Shown here: piece after piece, positions 55,013 through 63,982 of the stretch
How positions within the stretch are numbered: position 1 is the stretch's first letter
Layout: each line of letters starts with the position of its first letter
Position numbers and translations under genes: made by a program
NCBI RefSeq assembly: GCF_000472545.1
Contig: NZ_AWZV01000026.1
Span: 44,695 to 108,694, forward strand
Origin: Burkholderia sp. WSM2232
Lineage (GTDB): Bacteria > Pseudomonadota > Gammaproteobacteria > Burkholderiales > Burkholderiaceae
DNA length: 64,000 nt
Reading direction: 5' to 3'
The notes under the pieces: model-generated
What the model was told of the DNA's origin: nothing
Database searches by the model: none
Seen by the model: only the letters and a program-made list of their open reading frames with translations

Positions 55013-56353
55013 TCAGTCGTCGCCGTCTTCGGCGGTTGCAACCATCGCATTGATTAGAAATTCGGTCAAGTCTTCGGCGGGCACGTTGTGTTGCTCGTTT
55101 TTACCACCGTTAGCATTTGTATCTCGCAGCGGTTTGACCCCGACGGTGCCGTTGGCGATTTCGTCTTCGCCGAGCACGACCGCGAACGCGGCGCCGCTCG
55201 CGTCGGCGCGCTTCATTTGCGATTTGAAACTGGCCGACTGACCGTCCGCGCTGCAATGGAGGATCACGTCGAGCCCCGTGTCACGCAACCGCTCCGCAAT
55301 GATGAAAGCCTGCTCGCGCGCCGCGTCGCCCTGGTGGACCACGTAGACGTCGCAACCTTCGTCTTCCGGCACGAGCTGCTCTTCCTTCAGCAGCTCGAGA
55401 ATGCGCTCGATGCCCATCGCCCAGCCACACGCGGCCGTGGCTTTGCCGCCGAGCTGCTCGATCAGCGGATCGTAGCGGCCGCCCGCGGCCACGGTGCCCT
55501 GTGCGCCGAGCTTGTCCGTCACCCATTCGAACACGGTCAGATTGTAGTAATCGAGACCGCGAACCAGACGCGGATTGATCGTGAACGGAATGTTGTTGGC
55601 CTTCAGAATGCGCTGCAAACCTTCGAAGTGCGCGCGCGATTCCTCGCCGAGGAAATCGAGCAGCTTCGGCGCGTTCTGCGCGACTTCCTGCAGCGCCGGG
55701 TTCTTCGTGTCGAGCACGCGCAGCGGGTTCGTGTAGAGACGGCGCTTTGCGTCTTCGTCGAGCACGTCCATGTGCTTTTCGAGGTACGCGATCAGTTCGA
55801 CGCGATGCGCCGCGCGCTCTTGCGCCAGACCCAGCGAATTGATCTCAAGCTTGATGCCCGTGAGCCCGAGATCGTCCCACAGGCGCTGGCACATCATGAT
55901 GATTTCGGCGTCCGCGTCAGGGCCGGCGAAGCCGAGCGCTTCCACGCCGACCTGATGGAACTGGCGATAACGGCCGCGTTGCGGGCGCTCGTGACGGAAC
56001 ATCGGGCCGATGTACCACAGGCGCTTCGGGCCGTCGTACAGCATGTTGTGCTCGATCGCCGCGCGCACCACTGCCGCCGTGTTTTCCGGACGCATGGTCA
56101 GGTTTTCACCGTTCAGCGCGTCGGTAAAGCTGTACATCTCTTTCTCGACGATGTCGGTCACCTCGCCGATACCGCGCGTAAACAGCTGCGTATGCTCGAC
56201 GATAGGCGTGCGAATATTCTGGTATCCGTACGAACGCAGCATCGACTTGACGGTGGTCTCGAAAAAGTCCCACAGCCCGGCGTCCTGCGGAAGGATGTCG
56301 TTCATGCCCTTCACGCCGGACAGCTTGTCGAGCTTTTTCTTCTGTTCAGTCAT
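55013..56353 (-). CDS. hisS: Histidine--tRNA ligase
   Basis: The 446-residue class II synthetase that charges tRNA-His. It starts LDKLSGVKGMNDILPQDAGLWDFFE, and has motif 2 GPMFRHERPQRGRYRQFHQVGVEALG, the histidine-specific LVRGLDYYNLTVFEW and the motif 3 region CGWAMGIERILELL. The last 25 residues are acidic and variable. It is separate from its paralogue hisZ in this window. It lies 18 bp after ispG. Confidence 0.97.
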   Translation of the reverse strand: MTEQKKKLDKLSGVKGMNDILPQDAGLWDFFETTVKSMLRSYGYQNIRTPIVEHTQLFTRGIGEVTDIVEKEMYSFTDALNGENLTMRPENTAAVVRAAIEHNMLYDGPKRLWYIGPMFRHERPQRGRYRQFHQVGVEALGFAGPDADAEIIMMCQRLWDDLGLTGIKLEINSLGLAQERAAHRVELIAYLEKHMDVLDEDAKRRLYTNPLRVLDTKNPALQEVAQNAPKLLDFLGEESRAHFEGLQRILKANNIPFTINPRLVRGLDYYNLTVFEWVTDKLGAQGTVAAGGRYDPLIEQLGGKATAACGWAMGIERILELLKEEQLVPEDEGCDVYVVHQGDAAREQAFIIAERLRDTGLDVILHCSADGQSASFKSQMKRADASGAAFAVVLGEDEIANGTVGVKPLRDTNANGGKNEQHNVPAEDLTEFLINAMVATAEDGDD

Positions 56354-56371
56354 CTCTTGAATAGCCGATGT

Positions 56372-57688
56372 TTAGTTGAGCGCCTCGGCGCGGCCGTAGC
56401 GGCGCTCGACGTAATCACTCACGATTTGCTGGAATTCCTGCGCGATGTTCTCGCCGCGCAGCGTCTTCACCTTCTCGCCGTCGATAAACACTGGCGCGGC
56501 CGGATTCTCGCCGGAGCCCGGCAGGCTGATGCCGATGTTCGCCTGCTTCGACTCGCCCGGACCGTTGACGATGCAACCCATCACCGCCACGTGCATTTTT
56601 TCGACGCCAGGATACTGGTCGCGCCAGACAGGCATTTGCGTGCGCAAGTACGTCTGAATTTGCGACGCGAGTTCCTGGAACAACGTGCTCGTAGTACGGC
56701 CGCAACCAGGGCACGCAATCACCATTGGCGTGAACGAGCGCAGTCCCATGGTCTGCAGGATTTCCTGGCCGACGATGACTTCGCCGGTACGCGGCGCGCC
56801 CGGTTCCGGAGTCAGCGAAATGCGGATCGTGTCGCCGATGCCCTGCTGCAGGAGCACCGACAACGCAGCCGTAGACGCGACGATACCCTTCGAGCCCATG
56901 CCCGCTTCGGTCAAGCCGAGATGCAGCGCGAACTCGCAACGGCGCGCGAGTTCGCGGTAGACGGCGATCAGGTCCTGCACGCCGCTCACCTTGCACGACA
57001 GAATGATCTTGTTGCGCGCAAGGCCAAGTTCGACCGCGCGCTCGGCCGAGCCGATCGCCGACTGGATCAGCGCTTCGTACATGACGCTTTGCGCTTCCCA
57101 CGGCGTGGAGCGCGCGGCGTTTTCATCCATCATCTTCGCGAGCAGGTCCTGGTCGAGACTGCCCCAGTTCACGCCAATGCGCACCGGCTTGTCGTACTTC
57201 ACGGCGGCTTCGATCATCTGCGCGAATTGCGTATCGCGCTTCGCGCCGTGCCCGACGTTGCCAGGATTGATCCGGTACTTCGACAACGCCTCCGCGCAGG
57301 CCGGATAGTCGCGCAGCAGCAGGTGGCCGTTGTAATGAAAATCGCCGACGAGCGGTACCGACACGCCCATGCGGTCGAGCTGATCGCGCACTGCCGGCAC
57401 GGCCGCGGCCGCCTCCGGCGTGTTCACCGTGATGCGCACCAGTTCCGAACCGGCCTGAGCCAACTCCTTGATCTGGATGGCGGTGCCGATGGCGTCGGCG
57501 GTGTCCGTGTTCGTCATCGACTGGACGCGCACGGGCGCGTCGCCGCCGATGGTGACAAGCTGGCCGCCCCAACGGACGTCCACTGCATGAGACTTGCGCC
57601 GCGGCGCCTCGCCGCCGAACACCGGCTCGTTTGAGACGATCTTGCTACTGGATTGGGATTGAGCTTCGGATTGCATCGAAAAACCCAT
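56372..57688 (-). CDS. ispG: 4-hydroxy-3-methylbut-2-en-1-yl diphosphate synthase (flavodoxin)
   Basis: The 438-residue iron-sulfur enzyme of the MEP isoprenoid pathway that reduces MEcPP to HMBPP. The TIM-barrel part has VRVQSMTNTDTAD, NPGNVGHGAKRD and VRIGVNWGSLDQDLL, and a long insertion typical of the proteobacterial form. The cluster ligands appear as ACPGCGRT and MGCIVNGPGES with a final Glu. The ATG at 57688 is used; a second ATG is four residues later. It sits between rodZ and hisS. Confidence 0.96.
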   Translation of the reverse strand: MGFSMQSEAQSQSSSKIVSNEPVFGGEAPRRKSHAVDVRWGGQLVTIGGDAPVRVQSMTNTDTADAIGTAIQIKELAQAGSELVRITVNTPEAAAAVPAVRDQLDRMGVSVPLVGDFHYNGHLLLRDYPACAEALSKYRINPGNVGHGAKRDTQFAQMIEAAVKYDKPVRIGVNWGSLDQDLLAKMMDENAARSTPWEAQSVMYEALIQSAIGSAERAVELGLARNKIILSCKVSGVQDLIAVYRELARRCEFALHLGLTEAGMGSKGIVASTAALSVLLQQGIGDTIRISLTPEPGAPRTGEVIVGQEILQTMGLRSFTPMVIACPGCGRTTSTLFQELASQIQTYLRTQMPVWRDQYPGVEKMHVAVMGCIVNGPGESKQANIGISLPGSGENPAAPVFIDGEKVKTLRGENIAQEFQQIVSDYVERRYGRAEALN

Positions 57689-57771
57689 TTACGCCGCACG
57701 CGCCACACAAATGCAGCGCCTGAATTGAAAAAGCGCCGCGGTCCGGTTGGCCGCGGCGCACACCGTCTGTA

Positions 57772-58863
57772 TCAGGGCAACGCAAAACGCGCCACGTTGC
57801 CTTTGGCCGCCGCATATTTCGACGGATCGACCGGGGCGCCGTCGAGCGTGATCGACTCCAGACCCGCCCTGTTGCCCACGGTCACCTTGAAAGGCGCCTC
57901 GCCCGTTACTTCTTTCGTATCACCTGCACGCACGAGGCCGGAGAACACTTCCTTGCCGTCTTTGCCACGCACGCTGAACCAACTGTCCTGGCTGACGCGC
58001 AGCGCAATGATTGCCGAACCGGCGGCCGGTGCCGCACCCGACACTGCAGGCGCACTCGCGACCGCCGCAGCAGGTGGCGCCGGCGTCGCAGGTGCCGCCG
58101 GCATCGCCGTGACGGGCGGCGCGGACGTCGGCGCCGTGCCCGCCGCAAGCGGTGCAGGCATGGGTGTAGCGGACGCCGCACCCGGTGCCGCGGTTTGCGT
58201 CTCAGACGCCGATGCAGCATCCTGAGCGGCGGCCTCTGATCCGGCTGCCGGGCCCTGCCCAACCGCGCCGACGGCGCCCGATGCGCCGCTCACGTCACCC
58301 GCACCGCCATTCGCGCTCGCCTTCAGGCGCGCGAGCCAGGCTGTCGAATCCCCGCCGTTGGTGTGCCACATGGCGAGCGCAATGACCGCGACGATCACCG
58401 CCGCGACACCCCACAACCACGAGCGGCTTTTTTGCGCGCCGCCGCCAAGCGACAGCGACACACGGCCGCGCGGCAAATCTCTACCCGACGAGGCCGGCAT
58501 CGACAGATCCGGCGCGGGGACGCCCTTCTCGCGACGCAGAACCTGGGTGAACGGCGTGGGATCGGCGCCCAACATCCTGGCGTAGCTGCGCACCACACCG
58601 AGTGCGAACGTAGTGTCCGGCAGATGGCTGATGTCGCCCGCCTCCAGCGCGCGCAACTTGCCGGGGGCCACCTTGAGCCGGGCTGAGACGTCTTCGATCG
58701 ACCAGCCCCTCGATTCGCGCAGCTGCGTCAAGCGCGCGCCCACCGCCGCCAGGGAATCCAGGCCCGGCTGCGCCACAGGCTGCACCACCGCCCGCGCGAC
58801 AGATGCGGAGCGGCCTTCATTCGTGTCTGTGTCCTGCGGCTGCGGGTGCTGCGGCTCACTCAT
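57772..58863 (-). CDS. rodZ: Cytoskeleton-linked cell-shape protein RodZ
   Basis: A 363-residue bitopic membrane protein. Residues 35-110 form the helix-turn-helix domain that in E. coli binds MreB (VGARLTQLRESRGWSIEDVSARLKV, VVRSYARMLGADPTPF). One membrane helix lies at about 148-166. A periplasmic linker of roughly 100 residues rich in Ala, Pro, Ser and Thr follows, then the C-terminal beta domain (IALRVSQDSWFSVRGKDGKEVFSGLV). It helps rod-shape maintenance. The ATG at 58863 is used, because the upstream extension in frame is not family-like. Confidence 0.92.
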   Translation of the reverse strand: MSEPQHPQPQDTDTNEGRSASVARAVVQPVAQPGLDSLAAVGARLTQLRESRGWSIEDVSARLKVAPGKLRALEAGDISHLPDTTFALGVVRSYARMLGADPTPFTQVLRREKGVPAPDLSMPASSGRDLPRGRVSLSLGGGAQKSRSWLWGVAAVIVAVIALAMWHTNGGDSTAWLARLKASANGGAGDVSGASGAVGAVGQGPAAGSEAAAQDAASASETQTAAPGAASATPMPAPLAAGTAPTSAPPVTAMPAAPATPAPPAAAVASAPAVSGAAPAAGSAIIALRVSQDSWFSVRGKDGKEVFSGLVRAGDTKEVTGEAPFKVTVGNRAGLESITLDGAPVDPSKYAAAKGNVARFALP

Positions 58864-59079
58864 CCCAAATCCTTTCGCGTCGATTCTTTTTTCACTTGTG
58901 CGACCGGACCGGTCCAAACTTCACGTCCGAATCGCAGACCGTTTATAACAAAATGCGCGGCCTCTTGTGCCGCTTCCGATCGATTCTGCAAACTTTCTTT
59001 TCAATTACCGGGGCGCGAAGCGTCTTTCAGCATTTTCCGGTGCGCAGCGCCGAATGCCCTGCAACTTACGCCCTTCCCG

Positions 59080-60231
59080 CTACACGGCGCGAACCTCGAT
59101 GACCTTCGCTGCCTTCCCGCTGCGCTCAGCGAGGCGCGTGCGGTCTTTCACAGCACCGGCTAGCTGGCCGCAGGCAGCGTCGATGTCGTCGCCGCGCGTC
59201 TTGCGCACTGTGGTGACGACGCCCGCGTCCACCAGCACCTGCGCGAACCGCTTGATCTGTTCCGGCTTCGAGCGCACGAGGCCCGACTCAGGAAACGGAT
59301 TGAACGGAATCAGATTGAACTTGCACGGCACGTCGCGCGTAAGCGCGAGCAGCTCGCGCGCTTGCGCTTCGCTGTCGTTCACGCCGTCGAGCATGCAATA
59401 TTCAAAGGTGATGAAATCGCGCGGCGCGACTTTCAGATAGCGCTGGCAAGCGGCCATCAATTCGCGCAGCGGATATTTTTTATTCAGCGGCACCAGCATG
59501 TCGCGCAGCGGATCGCTTGGCGCATGCAGCGATACAGCGAGCGCAACCGGCAGATCGCCGCCGAGCCGGTCCATCATGGGCACGACGCCCGAAGTGGACA
59601 GTGTGACGCGCCGGCGCGACAGGCCGTAGGCGTTGTCGTCGAGCATGAGGCGCATGGCGGGCACGACCGCGTCGTAGTTCAGAAGCGGCTCGCCCATACC
59701 CATCATCACGACATTCGTGACGACGCGCTCGCCCTTGCCTTCACCGCCCGTGGCACGGCCGCCGGCCGCTCCGAGCGACGCGCGCAACGCGAATTCAGCC
59801 ATGCGCAGCTGGCCGATGATTTCGCCGGTGGTGAGATTACGCGAGAAACCCTGCTTGCCGGTCGAGCAGAAACGGCAGTTCACCGCGCAGCCGGCCTGCG
59901 AGGACACGCACAGCGTGCCACGCGTTTCTTCCGGAATGAAGACGGTTTCGACTGCGTTGCTGTTGCCGACGTCGATCAGCCACTTGCGTGTACCGTCGGT
60001 AGAAATATGGTCGCTAACGATGCCCGGCATGGAAATCGTGGCGCGCCCCTTGAGCTTTTCGCGCAAAGACTTCGCGAGATCGGTCATGCCGTCGAAGTCT
60101 GCAGCGTTGTACTGGTGGATCCAGCGCTGCAATTGCTTGGCGCGAAACGGCTTCTCGCCCAGGCTGTCGCAATAGGCGACAAGCCCTTGGGCGTCGAGGT
60201 CGAGAAGGTTGACGGTGGAGCTGCTCGTCAT
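59080..60231 (-). CDS. rlmN: Dual-specificity rRNA/tRNA methyltransferase RlmN
   Basis: A radical-SAM enzyme of 383 residues that methylates C2 of A2503 in 23S rRNA and A37 of some tRNAs. The cluster cysteines are Cys115, Cys119 and Cys122 in CAVNCRFC; the methyl-carrier Cys108 (TLCVSS) and the late Cys in RGDDIDAACGQL are both kept, so it should be active. I chose the ATG at 60231, which follows AGGA at good spacing, over one at 60246. It lies after ndk. Confidence 0.95.
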   Translation of the reverse strand: MTSSSTVNLLDLDAQGLVAYCDSLGEKPFRAKQLQRWIHQYNAADFDGMTDLAKSLREKLKGRATISMPGIVSDHISTDGTRKWLIDVGNSNAVETVFIPEETRGTLCVSSQAGCAVNCRFCSTGKQGFSRNLTTGEIIGQLRMAEFALRASLGAAGGRATGGEGKGERVVTNVVMMGMGEPLLNYDAVVPAMRLMLDDNAYGLSRRRVTLSTSGVVPMMDRLGGDLPVALAVSLHAPSDPLRDMLVPLNKKYPLRELMAACQRYLKVAPRDFITFEYCMLDGVNDSEAQARELLALTRDVPCKFNLIPFNPFPESGLVRSKPEQIKRFAQVLVDAGVVTTVRKTRGDDIDAACGQLAGAVKDRTRLAERSGKAAKVIEVRAV

Positions 60232-60399
60232 ATCGAATCCTGCCATTTCTGTGCGAGACTGGGTTCATGCAACAAGCTGCATGACCGCAAAACCGTTCGC
60301 GCCCATCCCTGCTGCTGTTACCTTACTACTATGCCCGGCGATTGGTGCGGATTGGTGTGAATAAAGCCACCTTGCCGCACTTATGGCCGGATACCAGCA

Positions 60400-60825
60400 T
60401 TAGCGCGAATACACGTTCACTTGCGGGAAGAAGAACGCGATTTCAACCGCAGCCGTTTCGGCGGCGTCCGAACCGTGCACCGCGTTGGCGTCGATGCTGT
60501 CGGCGAAGTCGGCGCGGATCGTGCCCTTTTCGGCCTTTTTCGGGTCCGTTGCGCCCATCAGATCGCGGTGCTTCAGGATGGCGTTCTCGCCTTCCAGAAC
60601 CTGCACGACCACCGGGCCGGAGATCATGAATTCGACCAGGTCCTTGAAGAACGGACGTGCGGCGTGCACGGCGTAGAACTTCTCAGCGTCGGCGCGCGAC
60701 AGGTGGACCATGCGCGAAGCCACGATCTTCAGGCCAGCGTTTTCAAAACGGCTGTAGATCTGGCCGATCACGTTCTTGGCCACTGCGTCCGGCTTGATAA
60801 TGGACAGGGTGCGTTCGATCGCCAT
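60400..60825 (-). CDS. ndk: Nucleoside diphosphate kinase
   Basis: A 141-residue enzyme that balances nucleoside triphosphate pools through a phospho-His intermediate. ERTLSIIKPDAVAKNVIGQIYSRFE is the start, and the active-site His117 is in NAVHGSDAAE. Length matches the family. TTGGAG precedes the ATG. A TACAAT box at 60872-60877 (minus strand) may be its -10. Confidence 0.97.
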   Translation of the reverse strand: MAIERTLSIIKPDAVAKNVIGQIYSRFENAGLKIVASRMVHLSRADAEKFYAVHAARPFFKDLVEFMISGPVVVQVLEGENAILKHRDLMGATDPKKAEKGTIRADFADSIDANAVHGSDAAETAAVEIAFFFPQVNVYSR

Positions 60826-61154
60826 AAAAACTCCAAAAAATTAAGAGGTTACAGATTCAAATGAATCCGCTATTGTAGCATGTTCCCGTGTATGATTGCG
60901 ATTGAACCCTTACAGCACTGAAAGACTCCAAGCAGGAGTTTGTGAATACTGGTAGCGTAGGCCGTGTGGGCGCTTCAACGCATTTTTCAATTCACCTTTG
61001 CCGCTCTGGTGGATTGAAACTCCCCGCTGTCGCGCTAATCTTAGGTACGGGTAGCCGTCGCAAGCGGCGAGAGCCTGCGGCACGGCACACGGCAAAAGCG
61101 CCGGACAAACCGCTGACAACATCACGCAACACGCTTCTGACGTAAGGAGAGACC
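60826..61154. other. Divergent spacer between ndk and the Bax-inhibitor-1 gene
   Basis: 329 bp. A TACAAT on the minus strand at 60872-60877, with an upstream TG, is a fair -10 for ndk. The right-hand half should hold the promoter of the membrane-protein gene. No RNA gene or small gene is recognised. Confidence 0.45.
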
Positions 61155-61853
61155 ATGAACGATCATCCGTATAGCTTTGGCCGCACTGGCGCGGTCAGCA
61201 CGGTCGAAACGCGTAACCGCGTGCTACGAAACACCTACTGGCTGCTGGCGCTGTCCATGATTCCGACAGTGCTGGGCGCGTGGGTGGGGCTCGCCACCGG
61301 GTTTTCGCTCTTCGCCGCCACCAGTCCCGCCATGAGCCTGCTGGCGTTCTTCGCGATCGCGTTCGGCTTCATGTTCGCAATCGAGAAAACCAAGAACAGC
61401 TCCGCCGGCGTGTTCGTGCTGCTGGGCTTCACGTTCTTCATGGGCCTGATGCTCTCGCGCATTCTGGGCTTCGTGCTGGGTTTCTCCAACGGCCCGTCGC
61501 TCATCATGCTCGCCTTCGGTGGCACTGGTGTGATCTTCGCCTCCATGGCGACTATCGCGACCGTCAGCAAGCGCGACTTCTCCGGTCTAGGCAAGTGGTT
61601 GTTCATGGGCGTGATCGTGCTGCTGCTCGCTTCCGTCGCGAACGTGTTCCTGCACCTGCCGGCGTTGATGCTGACGGTGTCCGTCATGGCCATCGTGATC
61701 TTCTCGGCCTATATGCTGTTCGACGTGCAGCGCGTCGTGAACGGCGGCGAGACGAACTACATCACCGCAGCACTCGCCATCTATCTGGACCTGTACAACG
61801 TGTTCGTGAACCTGCTGGCGCTGCTCGGCATTTTCGGCGGCAACCGCAATTAA
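61155..61853 (+). CDS. Bax inhibitor-1/YccA family membrane protein
   Basis: A 232-residue inner-membrane protein with seven hydrophobic helices. NRVLRNTYWLLALSMIPTVLGAWVG, MLSRILGFVLGF and the final AYMLFDVQRVVNGGETNYITAALAIYLDLYNVFVNLLALLG are hallmark segments; the acidic residues of the last helices fit the proposed pH-sensing calcium-leak site of this family. In E. coli the relative YccA binds FtsH and slows it. TAAGGAG precedes the ATG at 61155. It stands alone with its own terminator. Confidence 0.93.
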   Translation: MNDHPYSFGRTGAVSTVETRNRVLRNTYWLLALSMIPTVLGAWVGLATGFSLFAATSPAMSLLAFFAIAFGFMFAIEKTKNSSAGVFVLLGFTFFMGLMLSRILGFVLGFSNGPSLIMLAFGGTGVIFASMATIATVSKRDFSGLGKWLFMGVIVLLLASVANVFLHLPALMLTVSVMAIVIFSAYMLFDVQRVVNGGETNYITAALAIYLDLYNVFVNLLALLGIFGGNRN

Positions 61854-61902
61854 GATTCATGCCCGGAGCACGGGCACGGTGCTGAACGCGCCGGCCTCGT
61901 AG

Positions 61903-61939
61903 AAAAGCCCATAACGACTGCTCGTTATGGGCTTTTTTT
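61903..61939 (+). terminator. Rho-independent terminator after the Bax-inhibitor-1 gene
   Basis: A 15-base stem (AAAAGCCCATAACGA and complement) around CTGC, ending in seven T. Four A on the other side let it also work weakly for the convergent hydrolase gene. Confidence 0.92.
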
Positions 61940-61990
61940 ATTTCCACCGCGTCGCAGTTGCTGGCGATATGAAAGCGACCGGGCCAGCGC

Positions 61991-62764
61991 CTACAGGCTC
62001 AGCCACGCGAACCCTTCCGCCTGCGAAGCAACCACCACCTCAGTCGGCGCGGCACCTAACACGCCGGCCATCGCGGCCTGTGCGAGTTCAGGCAGATTGT
62101 TCTGCTGGCTCAGGTGCGCAGCAACAAGATGACGCAAACGCGAACGGTCGAGCGAGGCGAGAATTTCAGCCGCCGCGTCGTTATTCAAATGCCCATGATT
62201 GCCGCCGATGCGCGCCTTCAACGACTGCGGGTAGCGGCTGCCGGCCAGCATACGCACGTCGTGATTGCATTCCAGCACCAGCGCGTTGCAGCCGCTCAAG
62301 ACGGCGCTGATATGCGGCGTGGACGTGCCGACGTCCGTCAGCACACCAAGCCGGCTCGCGCCATTCGAGAACACATATTGCAACGGCTCACGGGCATCGT
62401 GCGGAACCGTGTAGGGAAGAACGCTGAGGTCGCCGATTGCCACCGCTTCGTCGCCCCATAGCACGCGCAGGTCGACGTCGGCCTCGTCGGCGCCTACCGC
62501 GCGCGCCGTGCCCCAGCTCATGAACAGCGGGATCGACCACTTGCGCGCCAAGGTTAGCGCGCTGCCAATGTGGTCGCTGTGTTCGTGCGTGATCAGAATG
62601 GCGTCGAGGGCTTCGGCACTCGAGCCGAGCCGGTTCAGGCGCCGCTCCACTTCTTTTGCAGAAAACCCGCAATCGAGCAGCACGCGCGTGGTGGTTGCGC
62701 CGCTTTGCGCTTCCACCAGCAACGCATTGCCTTCACTGCCGCTGCCAAGACTTGCGAACCGCAC
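61991..62764 (-). CDS. Metallo-beta-lactamase-fold hydrolase (YycJ/WalJ-like)
   Basis: A 257-residue MBL-fold protein. The start MRFASLGSGSEGNALLVE and the metal site THEHSDHIG (His60, Glu61, His62, Asp64, His65), followed by HDAREPLQYVF, LTDVGTSTPHI and LVLECNHD, are typical of the YycJ/WalJ group, which has been linked to DNA processing and the cell wall in Firmicutes. The proteobacterial role is not established. It lies seven bases from the end of bamC and is probably co-transcribed with it. Confidence 0.9.
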   Translation of the reverse strand: MRFASLGSGSEGNALLVEAQSGATTTRVLLDCGFSAKEVERRLNRLGSSAEALDAILITHEHSDHIGSALTLARKWSIPLFMSWGTARAVGADEADVDLRVLWGDEAVAIGDLSVLPYTVPHDAREPLQYVFSNGASRLGVLTDVGTSTPHISAVLSGCNALVLECNHDVRMLAGSRYPQSLKARIGGNHGHLNNDAAAEILASLDRSRLRHLVAAHLSQQNNLPELAQAAMAGVLGAAPTEVVVASQAEGFAWLSL

Positions 62765-62771
62765 AGTCAGC

Positions 62772-63911
62772 TTAGTTCAGTTGCGCGTGCAGCAGCGTCA
62801 CGATGCGCTGTGCGTCTGACGAATTGTCGATCTGCCCGTTCGCGTCCAGCACCGCGACCTGCGTCAAGGTATCGCCCTTCGGACGCACGTTGACGAGGAA
62901 CTCCTGACCAGGCTTTTTCGAGGAATTGCCGCTGTAGAACAGTTTGCCGAGCAAGCCTTCCTTCTTCAGTTCCTGCATCGAGTCCGCGTAACGCACGTAG
63001 TAAATGCCCTTCGCGCGGTCGCGGTTGTCCACGGTGAAATTGGTGCGGTCGAGCGCGAGGCCCACGCGCAGCCACGCGCGGTCGAACGACTCCTGCAAAT
63101 CGAGCGTGGAGGCGCCCGCAGTCTTGCCGAGCGTGGCCGGCGCAGCGGCCGGGCGTGCTTCTGTCAGCAATTGCTTGGATTGCGCTTCGGTCAGGCCGAA
63201 TTTCTGCATCAGCTTGGTGAGGAAAAGCGCTTCCAGTGCCGGGTCGCGCGGACGCTCTTCCCAACGCGACGACGTCTTGTCCTGCCCAGTCAGCACTTCT
63301 TCCATCGCGCTGTGCGTGACGGAAATGTCCGTAGTGTCGGAAGGACCGCGCGACACGAGTGTACGGAAGCTGTCACGCGTACCCGACGAATAAGCGAAAT
63401 CGATCACTTTGCCCACTGTGCGGCGGAACCAGTCGTCCGGAATATTGGCGCGGTTTTCCGCCCAGTCGGTCACCATGATGCCGGTGGCCGGCGCGTCGGT
63501 TTTCAGCGCGAAGCCGTTTTCCTGCCAGAACTCCTGCAATTGCGGCCACAGCTGTTCCGGCGAGCGGCCGTCGACCACCAGCCAGCGGCGGTCGCCGTCG
63601 CGCTCGATGTGCATGCCGTACGGATCTTGCGCGGTGGGCTGGCCTTCGGTCGAATTGCCGGCCGCCGTGACTGCCCGCTTGGTCGCGCCGCCCAGCGCCA
63701 GATTGGCCGGCGGTGCGACGTAACGCTGATCGGTTCCGGTGGTGTTCAGGTCGCCGGGAATGGCGAGCGGCGGCGCACTGCCCGCCGCTTTGTAATTCAC
63801 GCGATCAGAAGCGAACCAGTCGTTCAAAGTGTCACAGCCGGCGAGCGTCACCAGGGCAAGCGTCAGCGCCGCCATGCGGGTTGCGTGGAGGGAAAGTGCG
63901 GAACGTTTCAT
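62772..63911 (-). CDS. bamC: Outer-membrane assembly lipoprotein BamC
   Basis: A 379-residue BAM-complex lipoprotein. The signal MKRSALSLHATRMAALTLALVT ends in LAGC (Cys26). The unstructured N-terminal stretch that contacts BamD is followed by VNYKAAGSAPPLAIPGDL, and two helix-grip domains (DRRWLVVDGRSPEQLWPQLQEFW, and ESFDRAWLRVGLALDRTNFTVDNRDRAKGIYYVRY) are both recognisable. A GGACC ribosome-binding site precedes the ATG. In most relatives it follows dapA, which should lie just outside the right edge. Confidence 0.93.
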   Translation of the reverse strand: MKRSALSLHATRMAALTLALVTLAGCDTLNDWFASDRVNYKAAGSAPPLAIPGDLNTTGTDQRYVAPPANLALGGATKRAVTAAGNSTEGQPTAQDPYGMHIERDGDRRWLVVDGRSPEQLWPQLQEFWQENGFALKTDAPATGIMVTDWAENRANIPDDWFRRTVGKVIDFAYSSGTRDSFRTLVSRGPSDTTDISVTHSAMEEVLTGQDKTSSRWEERPRDPALEALFLTKLMQKFGLTEAQSKQLLTEARPAAAPATLGKTAGASTLDLQESFDRAWLRVGLALDRTNFTVDNRDRAKGIYYVRYADSMQELKKEGLLGKLFYSGNSSKKPGQEFLVNVRPKGDTLTQVAVLDANGQIDNSSDAQRIVTLLHAQLN

Positions 63912-63982
63912 GAGGTCCTTCGTGATGCTGGAACGCGGTGCCTGGTTCTGTGTGCCGGGAACGTGGGCTGGATCGACGTCGG

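Noticed and set aside
55088..57634. An 848-codon open frame on the plus strand opposite hisS and ispG
   Set aside because: It runs antisense across two complete conserved genes; the translation is Arg/His/Val-rich with no motif. In GC-rich DNA the opposite frame of strongly biased genes stays open by chance.
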